From positions 12,214,001-12,278,000 of the forward strand of contig NC_039510.1 in the NCBI RefSeq assembly GCF_003672135.1: 64,000 bases of DNA, given 5' to 3'. Under the pieces are notes generated by a model, which saw only the letters and a program-made list of their open reading frames with translations, was not told the DNA's origin and searched no databases. Both the position numbers and the translations under genes were made by a program. This document shows, in pieces, positions 1 to 13,500 of this stretch (its first letter is position 1; each line of letters starts with the position of its first letter). This stretch comes from Ooceraea biroi. Lineage: Eukaryota > Arthropoda > Insecta > Hymenoptera > Formicidae.

Positions 1-2571
1 ACGCTACCACGTAGTCAGACACGCGCTCCAGTAGTTGGTACATTGGTGTGCTGTTGGTATGCCACTTGGGAGTTTTATGTCTCGGTGGAAGACACGTTTA
101 CGTTCGTTATGGATGCTAGGGAGACCCTCGAGGAAGCTGAGGCATCATTAGAGATATCTCTCTCTCTCGATGTGTCGTCCAAAATGTATTCCTCACATAT
201 TTGATGCTCGTATACCTGAACAGATTCTTGAAAATAGTTATAGTTGGAACTGTCAACATCGTGGTTATTCTCCATGGGAATGTACGTGTTCCTCTTGAGG
301 ATTTCAGTTCAGGAGAGTGTGTATACTGCATCGCACACGCAAAGTTTCATACTGTTATTTTATTATTTGCAGCGGACTATTTTTATTTCCTCCGTTTTAT
401 CTATCTATTAAGAAGATAGAATTCTTTCTCTCTCTCTCTCCGTTTTCATTTGCTTTTCCCTTTTCCTTTTGCTACGGTACATTGGAGAAACGTATGATCT
501 AGATATAAAGTTAACGAATGATCTTTGTTGAATAGTTGAATATTTTTTTTCTATTCTTTTTTATAATTCAAATGTATTAATTGTGATATAATATGTGGAT
601 CCTCTGATCAAGTTGGATTTCCCCATGTTCTGAGATGTAGTATGTCAAAGTCCTTACAGTAGCGATACCACCATACAGTTTCAATAAACTGAGCTTTACA
701 TGCAGGTTGAATACATTTGTCTATTGAGACAAAACAAGCCATGTTAAGTTCTGCAGGTAGGTAACTTTATATTTTTTTCTTTCTATGAAAGGATGACATA
801 TCGTTTCTTTTTAATGTTTCGATAAAGAGATTTGCAACAAACTTTATATATAGGAAACAATTCACTTGCAATTCATTCATGAACCGATTTAATACGTCAA
901 CTATAAATATAACACCATAACACGCCTTTGTTTTAAGAGAGAGATTAGATATTTAATAATTTATTTAAGAATATTTGTTTAGTATCACAATATAAAAAGC
1001 TTCACATGCAGAATTGCCTACATGTGCATCAGTTATTTTCGCAGTTATTTGTATTAACTCAATATAACAATGCTTCGAAATACTCAAGCAATGCAGTGCT
1101 TATCTAATTTCAACTGTTGGAATTAGATAATATAATGAAACCCTTAAATAGGTACTTTAGACAGAATGTGAAGCAGCATTCTGAACTTGTATGTATGCAT
1201 GCAAATATTCAGATTTGTTTAGAACATTTATTACAAAGCAAGAATACTTGTGTTTGTCGGTGAACTGTTTGTAGGTTCCCCAAAATCCATCGGTGCTACT
1301 AATTTTGTCTTCAATGCTTTCCTTTTAGAATATTATTTACGCAGATTGGCGTAAAGAAATTTAGAATCGATAGATTTAACTATTGTAACATAATATGAAA
1401 GCTGTATTACCTATTTTGATATCCGTGATGTCAAACAGACACATGTATAAAAACTCAATGTGAAGTCCTCTGTGCACACACATACGCACATAAACGCTTT
1501 CAGTTAATGTGATATAATAATTATCCATTGTACTCTTTTTTCAGTTGAAAACTTTTTATAAGCATCCTTCATTGCTTCCTTCTCTTCTTTTATGTAGAAC
1601 TCGTTGCATTTATAAAGAATGATGTTCGTTTGTGATCACAGGATAGCGGGATTTGAAGCTTCGTGTTTATCAGTGTCCCTATTAAATCGGTTAGATAGTG
1701 AAATAAATAGTGAAGTAATTAAGATTTTAGATCTCTGTAGTTGTTTAGTATATAATAAAATGATATTTGGATTTTATGAAACACTGTGTTTATTATAAGA
1801 GATTATTAAGAGGGAGGAATATATTCAAAACACACATAACGAGAGAATATAAAGATCTATTGTTAGATTAATGCGAAAACTGATGCCTATCAGTTATAGT
1901 TAACAGTGAGAGAGTGAGAGTGAGGGAGAGAAAGCGAACAAAAAGAAAGAAAGAAAGATTTGTACAAACTGTATAGTGCGAAACAAAATAAATATTCTTA
2001 AAGGTTATTAGTTAGTTATTTCGCATAAAACACCCTTTTCACTTGTCCCACGTGTCATCATCCTCGTCTTTTCCTTTCTATCATCGATATATTGGCACTG
2101 TTAAGGATTATTCTTTAGAGAATATTCGTGATGATTTAAACACGCAATTTCGCGATAAGTGCATTTGTGATTAATGAGTATCCGTACGATTTTGTGTTTC
2201 AGGTTTAAACATCAAAATGATGGTAATATACATGGCACTAATTTTTTTGTTCTATTTGGGTTGATTGTGTTCTGGGGTTTCTCTGTAGTGTAAGATTGCA
2301 AATGAACGCTATGCGTAACAAGAAAGAGATATTGACTTAGTATTGTGATGTATATAACATATATATCAAATTAATGAGATGTCCAATTGCGTTTTTTTTT
2401 TTTTTTAATGAAAAGAGTCATGTTAAGAGATTTATAATTACAGTCTAAATAGTACATTCGCTTTATATATAATAATAAATCTGTATATCATGTAAAACTT
2501 TTCTAGCCTTTTTATATAAAAAAATGTAATAACGAGGACGTTAATAATACATGCCGCAATGATGTTCACAG
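1..2571. other. Non-coding stretch upstream of the CYHR1-like exons
   Basis: No exon I can recognise lies here. The DNA is AT-rich with short homopolymer runs and a GA-rich patch near 1906-1960. The CYHR1 family needs an upstream exon encoding the first half of its RING-like finger. I searched this stretch for a Cys-Cys-x-x-Cys-Leu coding pattern followed by a splice donor and did not find one. The stretch is therefore probably intron, with the earlier exons outside the window. A serine/aspartate-rich frame of 66 codons on the minus strand (75-275) has no family resemblance and is not called. Confidence 0.5.
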
Positions 2572-4486
2572 TGTGCTAATGGACACTTGATGTGTGCTGG
2601 TTGCTTCACTCATGTCCTCGCAGATGCCAGGCTGCGGGATGAAATGGCAACATGTCCCAACTGCAGAATTGAAATCAGCAAGACCACGGCATCTCGAAAT
2701 CTGGCAGTTGAGAAAGCTGTGTCTGAGTTACCTGCTGAATGTCAATATTGTGCAAAGGAGTTTCCGCGAAATTCCTTAGAGCACCATGAGGAGGCTATGT
2801 GTGAGGAAAGGTAATATTGGTGAGGCAAAATTCCATAGAGTTACACAGACAGCGAGACTTTTTGTTGATATCTCTTTGTAAGAACGTTACTGATCTTTAC
2901 GGTATAGTTACAGGTGGACTACAAATACATAATAATAAAAAAGGCAATTATTTATATGCACAGAAAAAGACGCTATTCCTTTAAACTTAACACATACCAC
3001 AGATTAGAGACACGTATATCCCATTAAAAATGCAGCTCCCAATGCTTTCCCAAAACCTTACATGAACTCGTACATCGTTGCGCTTTCTTTATGTTACTCG
3101 ACGTATTTTCATGCAAGCCGTGCTCACATTAACATCTAATTATTTGCACAGGATATCTAATTGCAAATATAGTAGAATCGGTTGTCCATGGCGAGGTCCG
3201 AATCACGAGATCCCGGAACACGAGGCTCATTGCGTTCATCCTCATCGTACGGGCGCGGATGTAATGGAGGCCCTGCGCGAGATCGATGCTCGTACTTTGG
3301 AAGAACGTAGGCTCTATGACAATGTCTTTGATCTTTTGTCCTACGAGAAAATCACGTTTAACGGTCTGTATCAAGTACCAAGCATTGTAATTTACACTCA
3401 AAGTAACTTTATGTAGCTCTAGAAATATGTATGCTTCGGTCTTTCCGTTTTTTATCCTAGCAGCAATGGGAATTACGATCGATTCACATATATGACTTGA
3501 TTAAGTTATGCAATGTCGATCTCTTAACTTCATTTCTTCTGTCTTATCTTCTTTCTCTTTCCCTTACGACTGCAGGCGACACTCGGATGGATCTCTGTCA
3601 ATTATCTGTAAAATTTTATCGTTTATAGATTTACAGATGAAGCCATATCGTACTGACGAATTCGTTCACAAGTTATTTTATGAAACTTCACGATTTGGTG
3701 CATTCAACAATCAATGGGTAGTAAAGGCCAGGATCAATAGCAATCAACGTGATCCTACCCAAAGCTCAGAGCGAGATATGACTTACCAAGTACGAAACAT
3801 TGCATGTCTTTATAATTTTAAACGACGCAGCGGATCCTACGTTTCAAGTTAGCGGAGTATAACATAACACAATGTATGATTCGCGTGTGTGATCGTATGT
3901 GAAAGAGCAAGAATGAATGTGTTGAAAAAATTACTTGAAAAAATTACGGGAGTCGTTTGATAAGAAAATCTTAGAAAATATATGAAGGATAATAGATGTT
4001 AACTGTCATGTCAGTTTGATTAGCCACTATTTCATACATTTTATAAAGATTTATCAAACGACCCTCGTATATACGTATATTTACATTAACATAATAATAT
4101 ACATAATGTATTGTGCGATTTAAGCGTGAAAATATTCGTTTCGCAGCTGATCTTAAAGACAAAAACCACTTATCCACTACCGGTTTATTACTTGATCTTG
4201 AAAGGCCCGTTTGGCGATATGAAAGTACATCCAAGAATTCACAGATTCGAGTTCACCGAGCAAGAGAACGAAAGTCCATATTTTACATTACCATTACCGG
4301 ACACGGCAGAATGCAATAGACTCCTTGCAGCTAAAGCCATCAGTTTTAGGTAAAGGCTCGACCCTTGAAACACAGTAGAGCTATTATGGTTTATTACAAT
4401 ATGATACAGTAAGTTTTAAGACTTGTATGTACAATGCAATGCGATTTTTCGGTTGCAGACTAATAATGTTCCTGGCATCTAAGTAG
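2572..4486 (+). CDS. CYHR1: Cysteine and histidine-rich protein 1 homologue (CYHR1/ZTRAF1-type zinc finger), 3' part
   Basis: Five exons are visible: 2572-2810, 3152-3363, 3629-3789, 4147-4349 and 4459-4486 (TAG stop). All have GT-AG junctions with matching phases and give 280 residues. The visible part opens with the second half of a RING-like finger (CANGHLMCAGC, then CPNC at residues 28-31). A TRAF-type Cys/His finger (CQYC, then CKYSRIGCPW) follows, and then a conserved C-terminal domain with PYRTDEF, ILKGP and ECNRLLAAK motifs. These match the CYHR1 family end to end, including the short basic C-terminus. Vertebrate members are small zinc-binding proteins of poorly known function reported to bind galectin-3. 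The 5' exons, with the start codon and the first RING cysteines, are not found in the window. The gene converges on the guanylate cyclase gene, whose stop lies about 0.8 kb further on. Confidence 0.88.
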
Positions 4487-4855
4487 CTTACAACGACAAA
4501 GACTATTGTCAAGATTTTGTCACGAAGAGGATCGATTGACACGATCTTCTAGATGTAACGATAAATAAGAATATAGAGATTACAGAGATTTATATATAAC
4601 CGTTTATAGTAGTGATAATCACGAGATAATGATAATGATAAGAAAGAAAAATCGAAGATGCTAATATCATTGTAATGTGTTTGCAAGATACATGTTGAGA
4701 AAGATAAATTATATATTAAAATAATATAACGTGGCATGCACAGAGAAAGCACTATAATGTTTAAATTGAATATTTAATTATTTAATACATTTAATTAACA
4801 AATTGCTTTGTTTCTTTTGCCTATCTTTATTTTTGCATTTCACAAAAAAAACAAG

Positions 4856-4861
4856 AATAAA
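4856..4861 (+). terminator. Candidate poly(A) signal of the CYHR1-like gene
   Basis: An AATAAA hexamer lies about 370 bases after the CYHR1-like stop codon, in AT-rich DNA. It is the first canonical hexamer I see downstream on this strand. The assignment rests on position only. Confidence 0.5.
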
Positions 4862-5294
4862 GATCAATTTGTGCAGATTATTGTGTAAGCAGGCGTAATT
4901 AAATCGCATTTGTACAATTGTGCAATTTATATTTTGAGACGAAGCAACGCGCAGCATTATTTAGATAATATTAATTTAATATGTACACACCTGTCCATAT
5001 GAAGCCCAATCGCGAACTTGTTTGATTTAAGTAAATTAGACGCTATCAATGTAAAATTCTGAATAAAAATTATAATGAGCCTAGATTACTTTATTACACT
5101 ATTACATCCAATTCACATCGACACAGAACGTTAAGCGTCATTTTTACACATTCAAAAATGATGCCAGAAAAATTGAGTTCTACTTTCGTGGTTCCTAACT
5201 TTTGGCTAATCTTTTATTAACCTTAAGTAACGCGTGGCATTTTTTTTAATTCCCCACTGCACTTTCCTTAAGATTCTTAGAGGATCTTATATCA

Positions 5295-7475
5295 TTACAA
5301 TTCTGCTAAATTAATGAATGTGTTGTTGCTCGTTTTCGGGCCGTTCGTGTTGTTCGGCGGAAAAATTAATGGATTCAAATTGTTCTCGGGTTGACTGCTA
5401 CTGAGTCTGCGATATTTCGGCACGGTTAATCTGGAATCAGGCTCCGAGCAACCCGTTAACCAGTAAGACGTCACCCTGCCCTTTCCCTTCAACTCCACTT
5501 CCCCTCTGAGTTCGAGGTCGAACGTCCCGAACTTGTCCAAGATGTTTTTCGTTGCTTCAGAGACGTGTATCCTCAGAGCTGTGGTACACAAAATCGTACG
5601 TTAACTAAATATATTTTCAGATTTTATACATAATTATTCGGTCAGATTCTGTTCGATTCTTAAGTTTCATTTCTTAAAGCTTTGTGATTACTTTTATCAT
5701 TATTATTATTAATGAATTTTAAAAATTTAATCTCTTACGGAGTCCAGACGATTCCATTCGAGACGCTGTATTCACGGTGTCGCCAAAGAGACAATAATGC
5801 GGCATTCTCTGACCTACTACTCCGGCGCAAACTGGACCACTGTGTACGCCGATTCGAACGCTCAATTGAGTATTTTGTTTATGCATTATGGTGAACGATT
5901 TGACGGCGTCCAATATCGCCAAAGCCATCAGGCCAATTTCCCTCGCATGTTCATCGCCATTCCTCTCCGGGAGACCAGACGCCACCATGTACGCATCTCC
6001 TATAGTTTCCACCTATAAATCGTACGATTGCAATCTTAAAATTTTTCGATCGTTTAAGAATCTTCCATTAAAATTATTTATTTCATTAAAATTAAATATT
6101 GGTTTAGAAAGATTCTGGTTCAAAACAATCTTTTAAGAAAGATTGATCTTACAATTTTTGGAGTAAAGTGAATCAACTGTTATCTGCGTACCTTATAAAC
6201 GTCGTAGAATCCGATAATATTGTCGAAAGTGCTGTACAGGTCATTCAGGAAATCTACAACTTCCATGGGCGTGCTTTGCGCGCACAAGGCCGTGAAACCG
6301 ACGATATCGCTGAAATAAATGGTAACGCACTCAAATTGCTCCGGTTGTACCATCTCTCCAGCCATCAGTTGACCAGCAACTTGCCTTGAAAATTTGTACT
6401 CGTCACAATACGGAGTGAAAGTCGGAAGCATGAAAAGGCAATAACAATTCCTACCTCGGAAGCACTTGGTACAACAGTTCTTCACTGCGACGTTTCTCCA
6501 AGCTTAGCTGCTCGGTCTTTTCTTCGACGAGAGCCTCCAAATTATTAGCGTATTGCTCCATCCTTCGTAGTAGATCGTCCATTAGATTTTCGCAGTATCC
6601 CCTAAAATGCGATTTGTAGCGTTTACGACGAGCTCAATCGTGAAGCTGTATTTTTCATGACAAACGTACTTCATGATTCCCGCTATCGTGCCGCGTATCG
6701 TGTGGAAACTAGGTCGTTCCTCGGGAATTTCATGCCAGCATTTTTCCATCAGCGACAGTATGTCCGAGGGACAATCCTTCGGATCGACTTCCGGTCTGAA
6801 TGGTGGAGTCTCGGACGCTAACACTCTGCTCATGATCTTTGAAGTAAGAAAGATTCGGAACAATGAGATCGCGTAAAATAATAGCAGTAAAATTAGGTAA
6901 AAATGATGGAACGAGCCATATACCTCTTGCGCCGTCATAAACGTTCTAGCTACCACATACGGGCCACCACGCAGCACTATTTCCTCCAGGATAATCGCGA
7001 AGCTGTAAACGTCACCCTTTTGGGTCGCGGCGCTTCCGGGCGTCACCATTAACGGCAGGACTTCTGGAGCGATCCAAAATAATTCTAGGAATATATTAAA
7101 AATAAAAAAACGATACATATCTTCTCTACCTAAATTTGCATATTTGTATCTTATCGTTTTTCATTACATCGCATAACTCACTCGTGTAATAGTTCTCGTC
7201 CATGATTAGATCGGAGGGTGTGGTGAGAGTTTTAAGACCAAAGTCCGAGATTTTCAGCACGAAACGACCATCGATGAGGCAATTGCATGATCGTAACTTC
7301 CCATGAGCGGAAACCTCGCTGGCGTGAAGGTAAGACATTCCCTGCGAGAAGGCAGTACTTTTTATGCTTTTACATTATAGTGGTTTTAATTCGTGATATG
7401 TAAATCAATTAATGTAACATTTTACATATATAAATGAATTTTATAAAAATAAACTATACAAATACAGCATCAGAT

Positions 7476-7512
<37 letters not shown>

Positions 7513-10500
7513 ACAAGAATCACAACTTCTGCACCTGGCTCTACCTTGACGATATCGTGGATCAGAGACATTCGGAAATTCCAGTCTAGCTTGATCGCCT
7601 CGTTTTCTAAAACATCCTTCAACGATCCTCGTGGACAGTACTCTGTGAGGATTAAAACTGTCGGTGTCGGCGAGCAGATGCAAGCACCGATGAATCTAGC
7701 GAGTGCAATCTCAATCTTAATGACATATATGACAGAGGTACTGATCGTTTTTAAGATATATCTATAATATTATCAAAGTGTAAAAGATGTAATGTAAAAA
7801 TGTCGTTTATATGAATAATTACTATTTCATTCACGAAAGTCAAAAAAAATATTTCTGTCACGTGAAAACACGAATACCTCACGGTGTTCTCCGACGTAAC
7901 ATCTCTGACTTGTTTGATTTCCCAGAGCAGTTTCTTTGTGATGTCCACCACTTTCTTCATGGTGATCGTCTTAATAGCCACTCTCTCACCTTTATATATC
8001 CCAACAGTGGTGAAAACCGTTGTCGGTGGCAAAGACTCGCAACTGATTTGAGATCCGCGACGTATTCTTTGTTCCACTCCAAAATTCTACAATTACATGA
8101 TGATTGTAGTTCCCTAATTGCATCGCTTATTACATCGCGTATTCTTCAGCATGTTATGTTCGATTGGAATTATTACTCACATTTGTATCGGATATTGCTT
8201 GATGGAGATTTATCTTCGACGAGAACTGCTTTCCAACTTCCAAGAGTAATTCCTCAGGTCTCACGCGCCAAGACATGTTATTTAGATCGGCGGACAATCG
8301 CAAATGCCTACATGAGAATCTCCTCTCATATTAATTAATACATTTGTATTCTAAATGTATATTATATCAAGAAAAATTTAATATTAAAAAGTTCATTTTC
8401 TACTGTTACTTTTTGTGTTATTGATTCGTGTGAAGAGACTTTGATACCGATATTTTATCTGTTTTTATAGATATATCATTTATTTAATTGCGTTATTGCC
8501 GGAATTTAAATAATAAATCGTGTTAGATCTACCTGTACAAAAGACACGCAGCTGTAATCGTAGCGAGCAGAAATACAGCGAGCGCCGCGCATGTGTAAGC
8601 TACAAACGTATAAGCTTCTGTTCTTGACGTACAAGCTGGATCGTTCCCTAAAAAGCCGCATTCCGGAATATCTCGTGGAGGCCCTTCTCTTCCCCCCGGC
8701 CAGTGAATCTTTTTACCAGGCATAGGATTATATTCTCGATTTAACCTCAGATAATGAGCCACCACTTCGAACCTATAAAATACCCAAGAGCGTTCTTAAA
8801 TTAGTCTCTTTAATGATTTTTATATTTTTATATTTTCGTATTTTTGATTAATAATATTCTAAAATTATACATTTTAGGAAAAAAAGTACCAATTAGTTCA
8901 TGCTTTAATATTACGAAGTTTCCATTTTAACACAAAACTCGCAATATCTAATTTTATCCAATTTTAGATAAAATTTTAGTATTATAGTTGCACTTTATAT
9001 TCACAAATGTGTAGGTTACGGGATTATCGAAATTCCCTGCCATAGCAAAGCCGCGCAGAGTAAATTGTTTGAACTTTCAATGACCTTCCGGTAATGGGGT
9101 CTAAATCGAGAATGCTGTAATCCGCATCACGATCCCCATTGTCGTCTATCCTGACGTGGCCCGTAATGCCGATGAAGTCGCGATCCCACATTCTTCTAGT
9201 TATAGATATACCGTCTCTGATATCGCCACCCTCGGCTAAGGTCTCGTTTAATGCGATTCCTAACAAGTATACACCGTCGTAAAACGCCCCGACGAAGAAA
9301 TTCACCTGCGGGGAAAGCGAGAAATTCATTTCACCCGCTCAAGTCACCCATAGCTTTCTTAATTGACGAAATATTTGCGAGGCGCAAATAGTTTGCATTC
9401 TGGAAAATCACAACTTTTGAATTGACTGTTGCTTTCGGCACGATCGACTCAACCACGAAAACTCATCATTCTACTTACCTCTTCACCTTCTGAGAATGTG
9501 TAATTGTAATCAGATTGTGCGCGTTGTCGAACGTTGTCGGCGAAATCCTGAAATCGTGGACTGGTTGGTTGAAGAAGCGATACTCTCAGTAAAGCCTCAT
9601 AAGCTTTTCTCGCAGCGGCGTCGTCCGCATCTCCGACCTCCCAGTCATGATCGCCCCAATATGAGCCCTTAAAATTGTTTTATCGCCTTAAAATTGATGG
9701 AAGAGAGTTGTCCATGATATAAATTGCTGTCAAGTTGATATATATATGGGTTTACAGGGAAGACAGTTCTCATTTTTTACGTGACGCCTTACGTGAAATA
9801 TCTCGACGTCCAGGAAAGCCCAGTCGCCCCTTGTCATTTCCAATTCATGGGCGGCCAACATAAATTTCCTGACCAGCGTTCCACGAACGCTGAGTATCAC
9901 GACTGTTCAAAATTGTTATTAATGTTAAACACAGCGTCCATTTATTACAATTGTGTATTTCGATTTTCGTGACACGGGGATATTTCTGTACAGAGTGTCT
10001 CAGATTCTGGGACTTTGGTTTCAACGATGTCGCTATTCACTTATAATCTGAATCGAAATAAAATTGAAAATAAAGATAAAAAACTAAGATAAATGTGAAA
10101 TCGACTTTCTCTTAAGGAACATTTAATTTAGGATTTCCGGGGCACTCTGCTATTGTAAGAAATGTGATTACTCACTTCTGGCGTACATACTCGCGTCACG
10201 TAAGTATAGGTGATACGACTCGTCCTCGGAGTTCCCGTCCAATTCTCTGACGAACTTCAAGAGTCCCTCCTTACGCAGACCGTACTCCAAATTTTTTCCT
10301 ACTGTCAAAGAGAACAGGTCCGATCTGTCCAATATTAGCGCAACGTGAGACCATCCGAATTCTTTGAACACGCTGGAGAAAACGAGTCGCAATCGACACT
10401 GGCAGTACGACATTCTCGTTAAAGTGGGATACTTGCTTTTGTCTTTAAAAATTCCCTTTTTAGAGAAAAAAAAAGATATGTTAAAACAAAGTTTAAAAAA

Positions 10501-13500
10501 ATCGTTACAAGAAGTTATAAAATTATCTGTATAATATAAACTAAAAAAACCTCACAAAGATAAAGAAAGTACACCAAGTACATAAAAAATTCCATCTTGT
10601 ACACAACAAAAAGTTTAAAAAATTATACCTCGAGGTACTTGGCTAGTTAAATATTTAGTTTTAATTTTTATAAATAGTTTTTTAAACTTTTTGTTGTGTA
10701 CAAGGTGGAATTTTTTATGTACTTGGCATACTTTTTTTTACCTTTGTGAGGTTTTTTTATTGGGATCTCATTGCTTTTTGTAAAAAGTTTTTAAACATTT
10801 TAAGAGAAGTATATTATGTTATCTGCATATCTAATTTATGTCCCTTATAACATATATATATATATATTATATATATTATATATATATTATGTAATCTATA
10901 TATATATATATATATATATAGATTACATAAGTTAATTTATAATTATATATTTAGATAAAAATATTTTTTCAAATTATTAGTCTCAATTTCATTTTGTTAC
11001 TTGGTGAGAATAATAATACATTATATTAATGATAATATATTATATTATCAGTAATTCAAAACGAAAGAATATCAAAATTTAAAAAAAACAGCAAGATCCC
11101 TCCACGCTAAACACACACACGCACACGCACGCACGCACGCACACGCTACCGCGTCGCTTGATTATCTGTATAATATAATAGAAATAAAATTGCACAAATA
11201 TAATTTACGATAGTATGTTATGATACTAATTGATAGAATACAGTATTAACGAGGGATGGAAGTAATTATTACAAAACATGCCGTGATAGGTACGTGAGGA
11301 ACACATTATTACTGCTGCATTAATTTTCAGCTTAACGAGTTTCATGGGAAGGCAGTATTACGCGAACGCGTTTATCTTTCCAGCGAAAGTAACATTTTCA
11401 TAGGCTACTCTCCGTTAGTGTATAGTTAATTAACATACAGATAATTTGGGCGTTAATTATGCAATATATATAATTATGTATATTGAAGAACATGTTACAA
11501 AGCTTGAGATACAATGTATCGTGAGCAATTTATTAACATGATGATATTAATACAATAATTCGGCGATAATAAGAAAGAAAAATTCTACAAGCTTAGCTTC
11601 TTACCGAGGTTTCATTTTTCCATTTATGGATTCGTCCAAGAATACCAGACGTGACAGACAGTTCACCGTCCGAGGGAGGCTTGATTCGCAAGAAAGCGAT
11701 AAACGTTTCATATTTATTTATTAACGTTGAAAATACAGCAGCTCTTCTTAACGTCAAAATGTAAAACATGAAATTAAAATAAGATATTAAAGCAAAAACG
11801 CAAAACAGAAATTCAATTTAATGCTACACGAATTATATGATTTTTTGTGTAATATTAAAATATTAATTATAAATAATAATACTATAATATTAATTTATAA
11901 CGAACTTAGAAGATTTCATTGCAATTCATCTGAGAGATAAATATTACATTAAACATTAGGTATCGATTATACAAATGCAAGTTTATGAAAAATTAATCGC
12001 GCAAATCAAACATAACGAAATATACACATGCAAGTATAATGCAATACACATAACGCAATACCAAAATTCAACTCACTTGATCACCCATGCCAGTAATAAT
12101 CGGACTGTTCCAGTACGCTGCAAGTCGTGCCACGGGTTCTAAAGCAAACGCACAAGCCGGTCCGATAAAAGCAATCACATTGTCTTGAAAATGCATGTCC
12201 GCCGCTAAACCTGGTGCCATTGCTCCGCTGCATGATGGATAACTATAAGAAATATAAATATTTTATTTGTGTCAGTAGTGATGGCTTCCGGATAGATACC
12301 GCGTTTCATGATAGCTTGGTGCCAACGTTTCGCAGACATTGCAGTCCGCATCATCAGGGCTGAGCTCCGATGCTGTATCGGAAATCGGAAAGGAATGATA
12401 AAGAAAATTCAGCAAATTTTGTCACACGTCCCACAAATTGTGGACAATCGAATGCCATATCAATTTTTTTTTTCAATTCTCATTTTGTACCAACTTCGCA
12501 TCTTACGTGGTGAAGAACATACTTTATTTGGCACAGAGAGATTTAGGTTTGTCCAACACACAATGTCTATGATAAGATTAAGATGATTATGCTGTCCACT
12601 AATAGTATGCAATATTTATTAGATTCTACGATTAATATTAATCTATGAAGACGCACAAACTGAACTGCGTGATGGATTGTATGTATATCACAGCGTAAAC
12701 ATGATGCGATCGGATTACTGAGAGTGGATGCGAGGAAACATTGAATGTGCTTTCTCGCGTGCAGTTGCACGTGTGACGCATGTACAATATATGTCCTGCT
12801 GCGTCCTTGAGTGAAACGCGAAGCTCCATAGTGAATATTCTGCATCCGCGCGTACGTGCAATTAGCGACGAATTGCAAAAATAATTACGCATTCGAGATG
12901 GTACGAGTATGGAGATGCATCCTGCGTGCAACGACTCGAAATAATGACGCGTTAATTGCATCGATGAATGGCCAATGATTGGATTTCTACCGACGTGCAC
13001 TAATAAAAATATTAAAAACGTAATGTTACATATTGAAATGTAACGCAAATCATAGTTTTCATAAATATAATATTTTCACGAATAGTATTTTGAAATCTAT
13101 GAAGAATAGTGTCTTAAAATCTCAATGTACAGTAGAAGAAAATTTGCACAGTTCTATATGTTTTGATTGACATATTCTTCAAGTACAAGCTGAAATAAAT
13201 CGTTAGAATTATCATCTCTTTGAAATCTTTGTCAAAAGTTGATTTATTAAGAATTGTTTGTTATCGTGTAAATCATGTTAGCTTCATATTAAGTGTTAGC
13301 TTCATATGATAATTGAATTAAATATCTTAATATTTAGCGAGATCACTTGCAATCAATCGAGATTTTATTATGTTATTGAAAATGGAGATAGAAATATACA
13401 GAAGCTTTTTCGCGCAACAGGCGATATAGGTTCGATATAGATATAGTTGCGATGATATATCTGAAGCTTCATACACATGCATATATGAACAACTTTTTAT

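Larger units (their letters stand above)
10456..12076. other. Third intron of the guanylate cyclase gene: repeats only
   Basis: This 1.6-kb intron separates the exon ending GMGDQ from the one starting GIFKDK. It contains a small palindromic element (10544-10757), a palindromic (TA)n block (10852-10922), a mixed CA/CGCA repeat (11108-11147) and otherwise AT-rich sequence. I see no additional exon, and the phases of the flanking exons join directly. Confidence 0.8.

Noticed and set aside
7811..8338. 175-codon plus-strand frame
   Set aside because: Antisense shadow across two kinase-homology exons of the guanylate cyclase gene and the intron between them.
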